A stretch of 64,000 nt of DNA from Roseibium album. GTDB taxonomy: Bacteria > Pseudomonadota > Alphaproteobacteria > Rhizobiales > Stappiaceae. The stretch's first letter is position 1. Each line of letters starts with the position of its first letter. The position numbers and the translations under genes are program-made. Shown one piece after another: positions 1-10,997 of the stretch. Where the stretch lies: contig NZ_CXWE01000007.1 of NCBI RefSeq assembly GCF_001404515.1, positions 1 to 64,000 on the forward strand. Reading direction: 5' to 3'. Under the pieces are notes generated by a model that saw only the letters and a program-made list of their open reading frames with translations, searched no databases and was not told the DNA's origin.

Positions 1-511
1 CAAAGCCCAGTCTTGCAATAACAATCAAAACGGACCACTCAAGTGGGGCTGATCAGGAAGGGTCCGCGTAAGCCAAGTCCTTGTCGCGAAGTAACTCGTT
101 CACTGCGGATGCCAAAATTTCCAGCGTAGTTTTTGGATCGTCAGTCATAGGTGCAGACTATCATATGTGAGTGCCATACAGCCAAGGCTGCTTTTGCGAT
201 CGGGTCTGGTATTGGCGAACGTACATATAGGGAGCGCGAACCGGACAGGCGGTTCACAATAGGACTAGCCTGTCTTTAACAGGGTCAAGAACAGACTGTC
301 GACTTTCGGTCATGAAATTAGGGAAGCAGACAATTACTTCGGTAAAGATCCGGAAGGTTCCGGCCCCAAGCAGACCTCGGCCTGTCGCACTAGACCGATC
401 CGCGGCTAACTCAAGGCGAGCATTGGACAGAGGTACATCTTATGGGGGTTTTAAAGACCTCCCTACACGTGTACTTTTTTGCAAGGGTTCAGACGGTGCG
501 AGTTCTTACTA
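1..511. other. Gene-free leader region upstream of the PHP-ATPase gene
   Basis: No convincing gene is seen. The stretch contains several short inverted repeats: CCACT/AGTGG (35-46), CAGCC-AA-GGCTG followed by CTTTTG (179-195), GAACCG/CGGTTC (238-255) and CCTGT-CTTTA-ACAGG (269-283). A 31-codon minus-strand frame (148 down to 53, starting MTDDPKTTLE) could be a gene remnant, but nothing identifies it. The DNA is irregular in composition compared with the housekeeping genes further right, as expected at the edge of an accessory insertion. Confidence 0.4.
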
Positions 512-2542
512 TTGATAAAGATAGATTTTCACATTCATACCAAAACAAGCATTCTCGATGCTGCGTTTGATTTTTCTCAAACAAAGCTCGATGAATACAT
601 TGAGAATGCAGGTCTTGATTGCATTGCGATAACCAACCACAACCTTTTTGACAAAGAGCAGTTTGCCGCAATCAGAGACGCGGTCACCGTGCCTGTTTTC
701 CCGGGTATCGAAGTTGATCTTTGCGGAGCTCAAATTCTCGTTTTCACCGACGGACAGGATCTCGATAGTTTCGAAGAACAGTGTAGACAGGTATCTGCTA
801 AATGCGATGAGGTTGGCGCGTCCATCACAGTTGAAGATTTTAAAAGCATCTTCGGTGATCTTAGCAACTACATTTTGATCCCTCATTATGACAAAAAGCC
901 AGCCATCAAAGAGAATACGCTTGCACAACTTGCGCCACATGTAACGGCTGGAGAGGTGAGCAGCGTAAAGAAGTTCATATACAGCATGAACAGCGCTGAG
1001 AGGCTGGTTCCCGTGTACTTTAGTGACTGTCGTGTGCGGGATGATCTAGATCCCTTACCCACGCGACAAACTTACCTGGATTGTAGCGAACCGACGTTTA
1101 GCGCGATTAAAGAATGCCTTCGCGACAAAACCAAAGTCGCCCTTTCAAAAGCAGACGGAAACCGATTATTTCAAGTATTTGAAAACGGCCAACAGCTTTC
1201 AACAGGTCTCAATGTGATTTTGGGGGACCGATCATCTGGCAAGTCGCATACGCTTGAAGCGCTGAAGAAACGCTTTCCGGAAGCTCATCATATACGGCAA
1301 TTTGCTTTGGTAGCTCGAGATGCTGACGAAGACGAGAAGAAGTTCAATTCATACTTGACGCGCAAGCAGGGTCTCTTCTCGAAGGACTACCTCACAGACT
1401 TGCAACAGGTCATCGAAGATGTTCTGGACATCGACTTAGACGGAGATACGCGTCAGGTTGAAGCGTATCTCTCCTCCCTTTTGGAGTTCGCGCGCGAGCG
1501 GGAGCGGCATGACGCTTTTTCAAAGGCCAGAATCTACAGAGAAGATCTATTTCCAGATCGGAACCTTAAAGGCCTTCGAGATCTGATCGCTTCGACCAAG
1601 AATCTTATCAGCAATGTTGAGTTCAAAGAAACCATTGCAAAGCATCTGGCTCGCGAAAGCCTTGTCTCTCTCTATGTCGACCTTATGCAGCAGTATGCGC
1701 GCCAAGAAGAGCTGCGACTGAAAAAGGTCTGGGTCAACGACCTCGTTCAAAACATCAAAGCCAAACTCCAATTGCGATCCGCAGCACCCAGGATTTCTGA
1801 TGTCGACTTGTATGAAGTTGCTTTGAATAAGAGGAAAGTCGCCAAATTTGAAGAAATCTCAAAGCTGGCGCAGATGCCGAAGACACCCCTGCGCAAAAGT
1901 ATGCGCGGTTTCTCTGTTGTTGCCGAAGTAGGGCCCTTTAGAGGAACCCAAGAGATGTGGAACGTGTTGAGGCGACGCCCGGCATCATTCGCAAATGCCT
2001 TCAAGGCATACGGCGAGCCTTATCGGTTTTTGCAAGAGTTGAAAGCAATTGGCGGAGATGTGAAACCTCCTGATTTCTGCAAGTACTTCGTGAAAATCGA
2101 CTACCGGATCTTGAACAAAGATGGGTTTGATGCGTCGGGTGGCGAAAGGTCCGAGTTCTTCCTGCTCGACGAGATTGAAGGTGCTGCGGAGCATGAAATG
2201 CTGCTGATCGATGAACCTGAGTCATCTTTTGACAACTCATTTCTGAAGGACGACGTAAACTCTCTCATCAAAGAGATGGCAAAAAAAATGCCTGTTGTTG
2301 TGGTGACGCATAACAACACTGTAGGGATGACCATCAAGCCCGATTATTTGCTGTTTACTGAGAAAGCCATCGAAGACGGTGAAGTCGTCTGGCGGACATA
2401 CTCAGGCTATCCTACCAGTAAAAAGCTGACATCCCCCGACGGAACGGACGTCGCTACGTTCGATATAGTGCTTGGAAGCCTCGAAGCTGGTTCAAAAGCA
2501 TATGACGAAAGGAGGCATAGCTATGAAAATCTTAAAGATTGA
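512..2542 (+). CDS. PHP-domain / ABC-type (SMC-like) ATPase fusion, TrlF/Ppl-like
   Basis: Predicted 676-aa protein with an N-terminal PHP phosphoesterase domain fused to an ABC/SMC-like ATPase. From the TTG at 512, PHP motifs are DFHIHT (H7, H9), AITNHN (H43), PGIEV (E67), IPHYD (H125) and FSDCR (D172). Walker A is GDRSSGKS (238-245), the ABC signature SGGERS (542-547), Walker B MLLIDEP with a following SSFDN D-loop (563-575), and H-loop VVTHN (H600). About 295 helical residues separate Walker A and the signature. The frame opens after a stop at 452-454. TTG 479 is an alternative start, and neither TTG has a clear Shine-Dalgarno sequence. The last 20 bp overlap the next gene. The architecture resembles TrlF-family ATPases and the single-gene Ppl anti-phage system, but it is shorter than I recall for those. 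A defence role is inference. Composition is AT-richer than the core genes (hand-counted 60-base samples gave 43-50% G+C). Confidence 0.8.
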   Translation: MIKIDFHIHTKTSILDAAFDFSQTKLDEYIENAGLDCIAITNHNLFDKEQFAAIRDAVTVPVFPGIEVDLCGAQILVFTDGQDLDSFEEQCRQVSAKCDEVGASITVEDFKSIFGDLSNYILIPHYDKKPAIKENTLAQLAPHVTAGEVSSVKKFIYSMNSAERLVPVYFSDCRVRDDLDPLPTRQTYLDCSEPTFSAIKECLRDKTKVALSKADGNRLFQVFENGQQLSTGLNVILGDRSSGKSHTLEALKKRFPEAHHIRQFALVARDADEDEKKFNSYLTRKQGLFSKDYLTDLQQVIEDVLDIDLDGDTRQVEAYLSSLLEFARERERHDAFSKARIYREDLFPDRNLKGLRDLIASTKNLISNVEFKETIAKHLARESLVSLYVDLMQQYARQEELRLKKVWVNDLVQNIKAKLQLRSAAPRISDVDLYEVALNKRKVAKFEEISKLAQMPKTPLRKSMRGFSVVAEVGPFRGTQEMWNVLRRRPASFANAFKAYGEPYRFLQELKAIGGDVKPPDFCKYFVKIDYRILNKDGFDASGGERSEFFLLDEIEGAAEHEMLLIDEPESSFDNSFLKDDVNSLIKEMAKKMPVVVVTHNNTVGMTIKPDYLLFTEKAIEDGEVVWRTYSGYPTSKKLTSPDGTDVATFDIVLGSLEAGSKAYDERRHSYENLKD

Positions 2543-2819
2543 GAAAGAGCAGGGATACTTTTGCCTGGAACAAGGTAGTGAATGGAAGCCTATCGACTCG
2601 ATTGACAAAGTCGCGTTGCTTAAACTGCTGGACTTGTATCTTGAAAACGATGTTGAGATGGACTCCCCAGATGAACAGAGTTTGAGCAATCAGGCGCATG
2701 CCATCATATATCGTGGCATCTTCGATAAGTTGTCGCAGCTTGTTGAAGAAAAGAGTCGGTTCAAGGACGAGAGCGAAACTCTCTATCTTGACGAGATGAA
2801 GAAATACGCTGCTCAGTGA
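2523..2819 (+). CDS. Small acidic protein, partner of the PHP-ATPase
   Basis: 98-aa protein of unknown family. The ATG at 2523 follows a strong AAAGGAGG ribosome-binding site and lies inside the 3' end of the ATPase gene (20-bp overlap in another frame), so the two are almost certainly co-translated. The N-terminal half (MKILKIEKEQGYF...) looks like a small beta unit. The C-terminal half (about 62-98) is predicted helical and rich in Glu, Asp and Lys. I see no signal peptide, membrane segment, HTH or catalytic motif. By position it could be an immunity protein, regulator or structural subunit for the ATPase; no function is assigned. A 14-bp palindrome starts on the last base of its stop codon. 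Confidence 0.75.
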   Translation: MKILKIEKEQGYFCLEQGSEWKPIDSIDKVALLKLLDLYLENDVEMDSPDEQSLSNQAHAIIYRGIFDKLSQLVEEKSRFKDESETLYLDEMKKYAAQ

Positions 2820-2832
2820 GCGGTCGACCGCT
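2819..2832. repeat. Perfect 14-bp palindrome at the end of the two-gene unit
   Basis: AGCGGTCGACCGCT is an exact palindrome beginning on the final A of the stop codon of the small gene. It could be a terminator stem (no T-run follows), a protein-binding site or a junction mark. Confidence 0.5.
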
Positions 2833-3220
2833 GCGTTCAGTTTTCGACTTTACCGTTGTATCCGTGATTGCAGCTTGCGCTTGTCGCTTAAGTTCCCTTG
2901 CTGTCGTGGCAAAGGTCGGCTTTAGTCCGCAACCGGATTTGCGGCAGATTTTAATCGACACGGCGAATTGCGTCGTAATATCAGGGTAATGCGTTTTGAT
3001 AAGTGTATGATGGGCAATGGCTGGAATCGGATCTTCCTGATTATTTCGCAATCAGGAGACATTGTATGGAGCCGAGACGAAACATGCGCCCTAACAACTC
3101 AAGCGAAATCAAACATTCCGCCTAAGTTGTTGTAATTTATGAAGACAGGTTGATGCCAGTCCGACGTTTCGCGAAATTAAATGCGCTCGGCGAAACTTTA
3201 TGTGCTTCCCTACAAAAGGA
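2833..3220. other. Gene-free junction between the accessory unit and gyrB
   Basis: No gene is supported. A 96-codon minus-strand frame (3051-2761) overlaps the small gene antisense and has no recognisable protein features. Seen here: CCGCAA-CCGGAT-TTGCGG (about 2929-2946) and a TTTCGCGAAA palindrome near 3169, which may belong to the gyrB 3' end. No clear U-tract terminator for gyrB is visible. Confidence 0.4.
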
Positions 3221-5683
<2,463 letters not shown>

Positions 5684-5806
5684 TCACCAATCGGTTTATC
5701 TTTTCTCACCCCGTTATACGGCGTTCCCCGGGGTGTTCAACCACGCGCAGGCTGTAGGCAAGCCAGCGAAGCGATTCTGGTGGAAAACCATAAGATTCAG
5801 GCGGAT

Positions 5807-6955
5807 TTATGAGGTTTGGCCCGGTCGGATCAGATGACCTTCGCCCGCGTCAATCTCGAAGATCTCGGCATCGCGCGGCAATGCTTCGAAAAGGGCCTCG
5901 TCCGTTCCGGTCATAAACACCTGACCGCCGAGCGAAGCCAATCTGGAAAACAAGGCGGCGCGGCGGGAAGGATCAAGGTGCGCGGCAACTTCGTCGAGCA
6001 GCAGAACCGGTGTCATGCCACTGACTTTTGCCGTCAGTTCCGCGTGGGCGAGAATGAGCCCGATCAGAAGGGCTTTCTGTTCACCGGTCGAGGAATGGGC
6101 CGCCGGCATGTCCTTGGCAGCGTGTCGGACTTTCAGATCACTCAGGTGCGGACCGTTGAGGGTCCGTCCTGCGGCGCGATCACGGGCACGACCGTCGACC
6201 AGGGCATGCCGATAGTGTTCCTCGCGGTCTGCCGCGCTCAGGCCGATTGTTTCAGCCTCGAATGCACCTTCCAGCGTCAGGGTCGCCCGCGGAAAGGGCA
6301 GGGCCTGGTCTGTCCCCTCGCGGATCATTTGCTCAAGCAGGCCGACCGTTTCCTGCCGAGCGATCGAGACGGCTGTACCGAGTTCGGCCACCTGTTGTTC
6401 AAGAGCACTCAGATAGGCGTCTGTGCCACCCTGATCCAGCAGCCGGTTTCGCTGCCGCAGGGCATTTTCGAAATCGCCGACCCTGCGGCCATGTGTCGGA
6501 TCAATGGCGAGCGTCAGGCGGTCGAGAAACCGGCGGCGGGCCGATCCGGAACCGGTGAACAGGCCATCCATGGCAGGAACGAGCCAGAGGACGCGCATGT
6601 AGTCCAGCAGGGTTTCCGACCCGCGAACGTCTTCACCGTCGATCCGCACCTTGCGGCCCGGCGACCCGGCACTGATCCCTGTCCCGATTCTGGTCTCCAG
6701 CCCGTCGAGCTCAACCGTGGCTGCTACGCTCCAGCCCCCGTCGCCGGTCGCGCGGGCAACGTCGGCCAGGGCGGCACGGCGCAGGCCTCTGCCGGCCGTC
6801 AGGAAGGAAACTGCCTCAAGAATGTTGGTCTTGCCAACCCCATTGGCACCAACAAAGGCTGCCATCTTCCCGGATACGGGAAACGAAAGAGTTGCATGGT
6901 TGCGAAAGTCGGTCAGAGACAGCCGGGTCAGCCTCGCCGTCCGGAATTCACTCAT
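5807..6955 (-). CDS. recF: DNA replication and repair protein RecF
   Basis: 382-aa SMC-like ATPase that loads RecA at single-strand gaps with RecO and RecR. Walker A is GANGVGKTN at residues 36-44 after the typical RLSLTDFRNH start, and the Walker B/D-loop LLLDEVAAHLDP lies near residue 320. Length is normal. The gene lies 38 bp after dnaN and 132 bp before gyrB on the same strand, consistent with one replication operon. Confidence 0.97.
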   Translation of the reverse strand: MSEFRTARLTRLSLTDFRNHATLSFPVSGKMAAFVGANGVGKTNILEAVSFLTAGRGLRRAALADVARATGDGGWSVAATVELDGLETRIGTGISAGSPGRKVRIDGEDVRGSETLLDYMRVLWLVPAMDGLFTGSGSARRRFLDRLTLAIDPTHGRRVGDFENALRQRNRLLDQGGTDAYLSALEQQVAELGTAVSIARQETVGLLEQMIREGTDQALPFPRATLTLEGAFEAETIGLSAADREEHYRHALVDGRARDRAAGRTLNGPHLSDLKVRHAAKDMPAAHSSTGEQKALLIGLILAHAELTAKVSGMTPVLLLDEVAAHLDPSRRAALFSRLASLGGQVFMTGTDEALFEALPRDAEIFEIDAGEGHLIRPGQTS

Positions 6956-6993
6956 CTACCCACTTCCGCTTTATCTGGCAGCCTCTGCGGAAA

Positions 6994-8112
6994 TCAGACG
7001 CGCATCGGCATGAGAACGAACAGGCAATCTTCGACCGTGTTGTCCTGAATAAGTGTCGGTGAACCGGAATCCGCCAGCCGGAACAGCGCGGTGTCGCTGC
7101 TGAGCTGGTTGGCTATGTCGAGCAGGTATCGGGAATTGAAACCGATTTCGAGCGGTTCGGCATCGAACTCGACGGCCACTTCCTCTGTTGCACTTCCCGA
7201 ATCCGGGTTGTTCACGGTCAGAACCATGCGGCCTTCGCTCAGCGACAGTTTGACTGCTCGCCCGCGTTCCGACGAAATCGTCGATACTCGATCGACGGCT
7301 TCCTTGAACTCGTCGCGGTCAACGCGCATTTCCTTGTCGTTGCCTTGTGGAATGACCCGGCCGTAATCGGGGAACGTGCCGTCTATCAGTTTCGAGGTCA
7401 GGACAACGGATCCCGTGGTCAGTCTGATCTTGGTCTCGGAGAGTTCGATCTGGACATTGGCTTCCGGGTCTTCCAGAAGTTTCTGGATCTCGCCAACGGT
7501 TTTGCGCGGCACGATGATGCCCGGCATTCCCGACGCGCCCTGGGGAGCAGGAACTTCTGCCTGCGCCAGACGGTGACCGTCAGTCGCAACGGCGCGGAAG
7601 TGCTGGCCGCTGGCCGCATCAACCGTGTGGAGGTAGATGCCGTTCAGATAGTAGCGCGTTTCTTCCGTGGATATCGCGAATTGGGTGGTATCGATAAGCT
7701 TGCGGGTATCGGCTCCGGTAAGCGCAAAACCATGACTGAAATCGCCGGCGGTGAGGTCCGGAAAATCGGTCTCCGGCAACATCTGCAGTGTGAATTTGGA
7801 GCGCCCGGCCCGGATCTCCAGCGTGGCATTGTCGCTGGTGGTTTCCAGGACGACCTGCGAGCCTTCCGGCAGCTTCCGAACGATATCGTAGAACATGTGC
7901 GCCGGGACGGTTGTCGCACCCGGCAGTTCGATCATGGCGGGCACCGATTCAACGATTTCGAGGTCCAGATCCGTGGCCTTGAGGTTGATCGCGCCGCCAT
8001 CGGCGCGCAACAACACGTTGGACAGGATGGGAATTGTATTCCGGCGCTCGACCACACGATGAACATGGGTCAAGGACTTGAGGAGATCGGTCCGCTCGAG
8101 GGTCGCTTTCAT
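6994..8112 (-). CDS. dnaN: DNA polymerase III beta subunit (sliding clamp)
   Basis: 372-aa sliding clamp that tethers DNA polymerase III to DNA. It has the three-domain clamp layout, begins MKATLERTDLLKSLTHV and ends CLFVLMPMRV, both diagnostic of the family. The frame is open 29 codons further upstream, but family alignment puts the start at the ATG at 8112. It follows dnaA after 168 bp containing a hairpin, and precedes recF. Confidence 0.98.
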   Translation of the reverse strand: MKATLERTDLLKSLTHVHRVVERRNTIPILSNVLLRADGGAINLKATDLDLEIVESVPAMIELPGATTVPAHMFYDIVRKLPEGSQVVLETTSDNATLEIRAGRSKFTLQMLPETDFPDLTAGDFSHGFALTGADTRKLIDTTQFAISTEETRYYLNGIYLHTVDAASGQHFRAVATDGHRLAQAEVPAPQGASGMPGIIVPRKTVGEIQKLLEDPEANVQIELSETKIRLTTGSVVLTSKLIDGTFPDYGRVIPQGNDKEMRVDRDEFKEAVDRVSTISSERGRAVKLSLSEGRMVLTVNNPDSGSATEEVAVEFDAEPLEIGFNSRYLLDIANQLSSDTALFRLADSGSPTLIQDNTVEDCLFVLMPMRV

Positions 8113-8224
8113 ACGCTTCTTCCATACTCGTGAAGAGTCAGGCAGAGATGCCTGACCAAACTGGACATTCAGGCTCCTTAGGGAGCGGGGGGAAGACACT
8201 GCCCTTAACCGCTGCCAAAAGCAA

Positions 8225-8249
8225 GGGGGCGCCCGCCCGGAACGCCCCC
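8225..8249 (-). terminator. Hairpin downstream of dnaA
   Basis: GGGGGCG (8225-8231) pairs with CGCCCCC (8243-8249) around an 11-nt loop. On the minus strand it is followed by a short T-rich stretch (TTGCTTTT). It sits between dnaA and dnaN and may partly terminate or process the transcript. Confidence 0.5.
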
Positions 8250-8280
8250 AAATTTGATCGAAAATAGTCTAAACTAGTCC

Positions 8281-9756
8281 TTATGCATCCAGCATCCGCT
8301 TCAGCAGCTCAAGCTCCTGCGCAAGAGCATAATCACCCCGCGCCATTTCCTCGATTTTGCGCACTGCATGAAGAACAGTTGTGTGGTCCCGGTTGCCGAA
8401 ACGGCGCCCGATTTCCGGAAGCGAGCGTGGTGTCATGACCTTGGCAAGGTACATGGCGATCTGGCGTGGACGCACGATAGTGCGGGTGCGGCGGGCAGAG
8501 AGAAGATCAGCCTTTGTAACGTTGTAGTGCTTTGAAACAACGCGCTGGATATCTTCGATCTTGACGCGGCGTGGTTCGCTGGAGCGAACCAGATCGCGCA
8601 GGGTCAATTCCGCCATTTCCTGTGTGATCGGCTGATTGGTAAGTTGATTATGTGCGATCAGGCGGTTGAGGGCGCCTTCAAGATCGCGTCCGGATGAAGC
8701 GACGTGACGCGCCACGTAGTCCAGAACACCTTCGGGCACATCGAATTGCGGATATGACCTTTGCGCCGTTTCGACACGCGACGTGAGAATATTCCGGCGC
8801 AGAGCGAAGTCAGGTTCCTGAATGCCGACGACAAGCCCGCCCGAAAGCCGGGAGCGGACGCGGTCATCAAGCGTATCGAGTTCGGAAGGCGCGCGGTCGG
8901 CGGCAACGATGACCTGACGCGCACCGTCGATAAGTGCGTTCAGGGTGTGACAGAATTCCTGCTGGACTTGCTTGCCGTGCAGAAACTGCATGTCATCGAT
9001 CAGGAGGAGATCAATTGTACGCAACGTGTCCTTGAAAGCCAGTGCAGACTGGGACTTCAGCGCCGCGACAAACTTGTACATGAAATGCTCGGCGGTCAGG
9101 TAAAGCACCTTGTGTCCGTTGGCGCGTGCCTTTGCCGCGACGGCCTGCATGAGATGGGTTTTTCCGAGACCAACGGAAGCATGCAGGTAAAGCGGATTGA
9201 AAGTGACGGAGCCTCCAGCAGCAACCTGACGGGCCGCAGCCAGTGCCAGATTGTTGGATTCGCCTTCGACAAATGTATCGAACGTGTATTTGGGATCCAG
9301 CGCTGCCCCTTGCAGCACGTCACGCGCGCTGTCGGTGCCCGTGTCGCCGCGACCGAGTGCTGCGGTGGCTGCCTGTGCCCGTGTAACCTGGGATGCATCC
9401 GAGAGCACATCGACACGTGCGTCTGCCGTCGCCGGTTTCATTCCTGCCGGTGTGGCCAGGCTCGGCTGTGCAACCGGGGTCTGACGGGGGCGAATGGCAC
9501 CGCGCACGGTCAGTTCGATGCGATGAACATTGTCGCATTCGCGCTGCCACAGTCCCATAAGCTGGTCGTTGTAGTTGTTCTGGATCCACTGTTTGAGAAA
9601 TCGTGTTGGAACGGACAGGCGCACAGTGCCGTCCTGATGTTCCTCGAGGTCTACGCGCGCAAACCAACTGGTAAACACATCATCGCCCAATTCTGCGCGA
9701 AGCTGCTTCTTTACGCGCTTCCACTGTTCGGAGCCGCCTGCCTCCTGAACCTGCAT
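8281..9756 (-). CDS. dnaA: Chromosomal replication initiator DnaA
   Basis: 491-aa AAA+ initiator that binds DnaA boxes and melts oriC. Domain I (about 1-90) is followed by a variable Ala/Thr-rich linker (about 90-150). Domain III carries Walker A VGLGKTH (about 195-201) and Walker [10 protein letters not shown]. Domain IV has the DNA-binding signature [15 protein letters not shown]. The start ATG has an AGGAGG site upstream. The leader contains a hairpin and a 14-bp palindrome, recorded separately. It heads dnaA-dnaN-recF-gyrB. Confidence 0.98.
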   Translation of the reverse strand: MQVQEAGGSEQWKRVKKQLRAELGDDVFTSWFARVDLEEHQDGTVRLSVPTRFLKQWIQNNYNDQLMGLWQRECDNVHRIELTVRGAIRPRQTPVAQPSLATPAGMKPATADARVDVLSDASQVTRAQAATAALGRGDTGTDSARDVLQGAALDPKYTFDTFVEGESNNLALAAARQVAAGGSVTFNPLYLHASVGLGKTHLMQAVAAKARANGHKVLYLTAEHFMYKFVAALKSQSALAFKDTLRTIDLLLIDDMQFLHGKQVQQEFCHTLNALIDGARQVIVAADRAPSELDTLDDRVRSRLSGGLVVGIQEPDFALRRNILTSRVETAQRSYPQFDVPEGVLDYVARHVASSGRDLEGALNRLIAHNQLTNQPITQEMAELTLRDLVRSSEPRRVKIEDIQRVVSKHYNVTKADLLSARRTRTIVRPRQIAMYLAKVMTPRSLPEIGRRFGNRDHTTVLHAVRKIEEMARGDYALAQELELLKRMLDA

Positions 9757-9780
9757 GTCATTTGCCTCCTGTAATCATGA

Positions 9781-9804
9781 AGAACGGTCCGCCACAGCCG
9801 TTCT
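9781..9804 (-). promoter_or_regulatory. Stem-loop in the dnaA 5' leader
   Basis: AGAACGG (9781-9787) and CCGTTCT (9798-9804) form a 7-bp stem with a 10-nt loop, ending about 25 bases before the dnaA start codon on the minus strand. It could affect dnaA translation; no function is shown by sequence alone. Confidence 0.4.
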
Positions 9805-9836
9805 TCGACGCCTCGCTGCTTGTGCAGCATTATTTT

Positions 9837-9850
9837 GTCCCATTTGGGAC
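9837..9850. promoter_or_regulatory. 14-bp palindrome upstream of dnaA
   Basis: GTCCCA-TT-TGGGAC is a perfect dyad about 85 bp upstream of dnaA, between dnaA and the rhodanese gene. It has the size and symmetry of a dimeric regulator site. The binding factor is unknown. Confidence 0.45.
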
Positions 9851-9911
9851 GGTTATAGTGCTGGCAGCCGAAATAGTTCCGCCACCTCGCCCCTGTCTAG
9901 CTGCAGGGTAA

Positions 9912-10352
9912 CTAACTTTGAGTCCAGGGCAGTCCGGCAGCTTTCCATCCGGACCGGGTTCCGCGGTGACCGTCTGCATCGAGCGGCCCTTCGAAACCAT
10001 CAGAGATATTGAAGCAATTTGTATAGCCGGCTTGCGTCAGGGCAATGGCTGCTGCCTGGCTCCGCGCGCCGGAGCGGCACAGAAAATAGATTGGCGCGCT
10101 CCGGTCAAGTCCTTTTTTTGCCAAAAGGTCTGAAACCGCCGCGCCAAACTCCGGATTCGGACCGGAAGGCGGAAAACTCTGCCATTCCACCAGCATCGGT
10201 TCCTTGCCAATCGGTCGCAGGTCCGGCAGTCCGACAAATGCCCATTCTGCCTGGGTGCGCACGTCAACAAGCACCGAGGTCTCGTCGCCGGAAAGCTCGG
10301 TGAAAGCTTCCTGTGATGTCACATTCCCAGCGTAGCCACCCTCACTTCGCAC
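9912..10352 (-). CDS. Single-domain rhodanese-like protein
   Basis: 146-aa rhodanese-fold protein, probably a sulfurtransferase carrying persulfide on its active-site Cys. The loop FLCRSGARSQAAA holds the catalytic Cys, with the typical VLVDVRTQAEW near the N-terminus and a C-terminal GFEGPLD segment. The start is GTG at 10352 with an AGGGGG site seven bases upstream. It lies just upstream of dnaA on the same strand. The substrate and any link to replication are unknown. Confidence 0.85.
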   Translation of the reverse strand: MRSEGGYAGNVTSQEAFTELSGDETSVLVDVRTQAEWAFVGLPDLRPIGKEPMLVEWQSFPPSGPNPEFGAAVSDLLAKKGLDRSAPIYFLCRSGARSQAAAIALTQAGYTNCFNISDGFEGPLDADGHRGTRSGWKAAGLPWTQS

Positions 10353-10997
10353 AATCTGCCCCCTTCAATAGCCGTAGGCTATCGAGTAAAAGTAAAATCA
10401 AGAATTCCGGGAAAGAGAATTAGTCCAGATTGGAGCTAACTGCCCTGGCTGTCGAATACATTCATGTATCCAGTCCAAGGTCTTGGTGCTACGTGCTCAG
10501 CTATACATCTTTTAGACTTATTCATTTTTGATCCAAGCACCATTTTCAAGTCGTTTGCTGGTCTTCGTCGCCAGCCGCATCCTTAATATACAGACGAAGA
10601 TGACGGGGGCAACAGCGTCTCCTGACGATTTCCGGATATGTCAGGTTTTTGGCCGCAGGTGAGAGTTTTTTGCGCATTGTGGGCGATCGAGCAAACGCTT
10701 TCTGCGGCAATGACTTTTTGCATTTTGGTGCGCCGTCGCAACTCGAAAACAACATTTTCAAAAAAATTTTCAGAAGGAATAGCTTGACTCGTATCGAATC
10801 CGGTTCGATTGCCTTTTGGAACACCTACATGTGCGTAAAGCTTTGAAATTATTACATTTTCCGTGACAGCATCGAGGGCGGTAAAATTGACGATATTGCC
10901 TGCGCCGGTTGTCAAATCTCGTCATCCACAAAATTGCATGGCTAAAAAAAACCCGGCAGTACTGCCGGGCTTTTATAACACTTATCTGACGCGAAAA
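10353..10997. other. 645-bp AT-rich gene-free region beside dnaA/rpsT (possible oriC or control region)
   Basis: No credible gene. The DNA is AT-rich and holds three perfect dyads: ATACAT-TC-ATGTAT (10456-10469), CCAAG-GT-CTTGG (10475-10486) and ATCGAA-TCCGG-TTCGAT (10793-10809). An A/T run lies near 10755-10770, and TCATCCACA at 10922-10930 is one mismatch from the DnaA box TTATCCACA. The rpsT terminator is at the right end. Some alphaproteobacteria have the origin near dnaA, but one imperfect box is weak evidence. Confidence 0.35.
10944..10974 (-). terminator. Rho-independent terminator of rpsT
   Basis: Perfect 18-bp palindrome CCCGGCAGTACTGCCGGG (10952-10969) flanked by an A-run on the left (a T-run on the minus strand) and TTTT on the right. 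It lies just after the rpsT stop and could act in both directions. Confidence 0.85.

Noticed and set aside
312..515. 67-codon plus-strand frame upstream of the PHP-ATPase gene
   Set aside because: No ribosome-binding site, Arg/Pro/Ser-rich composition like random translation, and overlap with the start of the real gene.
2761..3051. 96-codon minus-strand frame after the small partner gene
   Set aside because: Overlaps that gene antisense, no recognisable motifs and no ribosome-binding site.
5816..7048. 410-codon plus-strand frame opposite recF
   Set aside because: Antisense shadow; recF motifs on the other strand are intact.
10583..10915. 110-codon minus-strand frame in the gene-free region near rpsT
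   Set aside because: No homology-like features, poor start context and AT-rich non-coding appearance.
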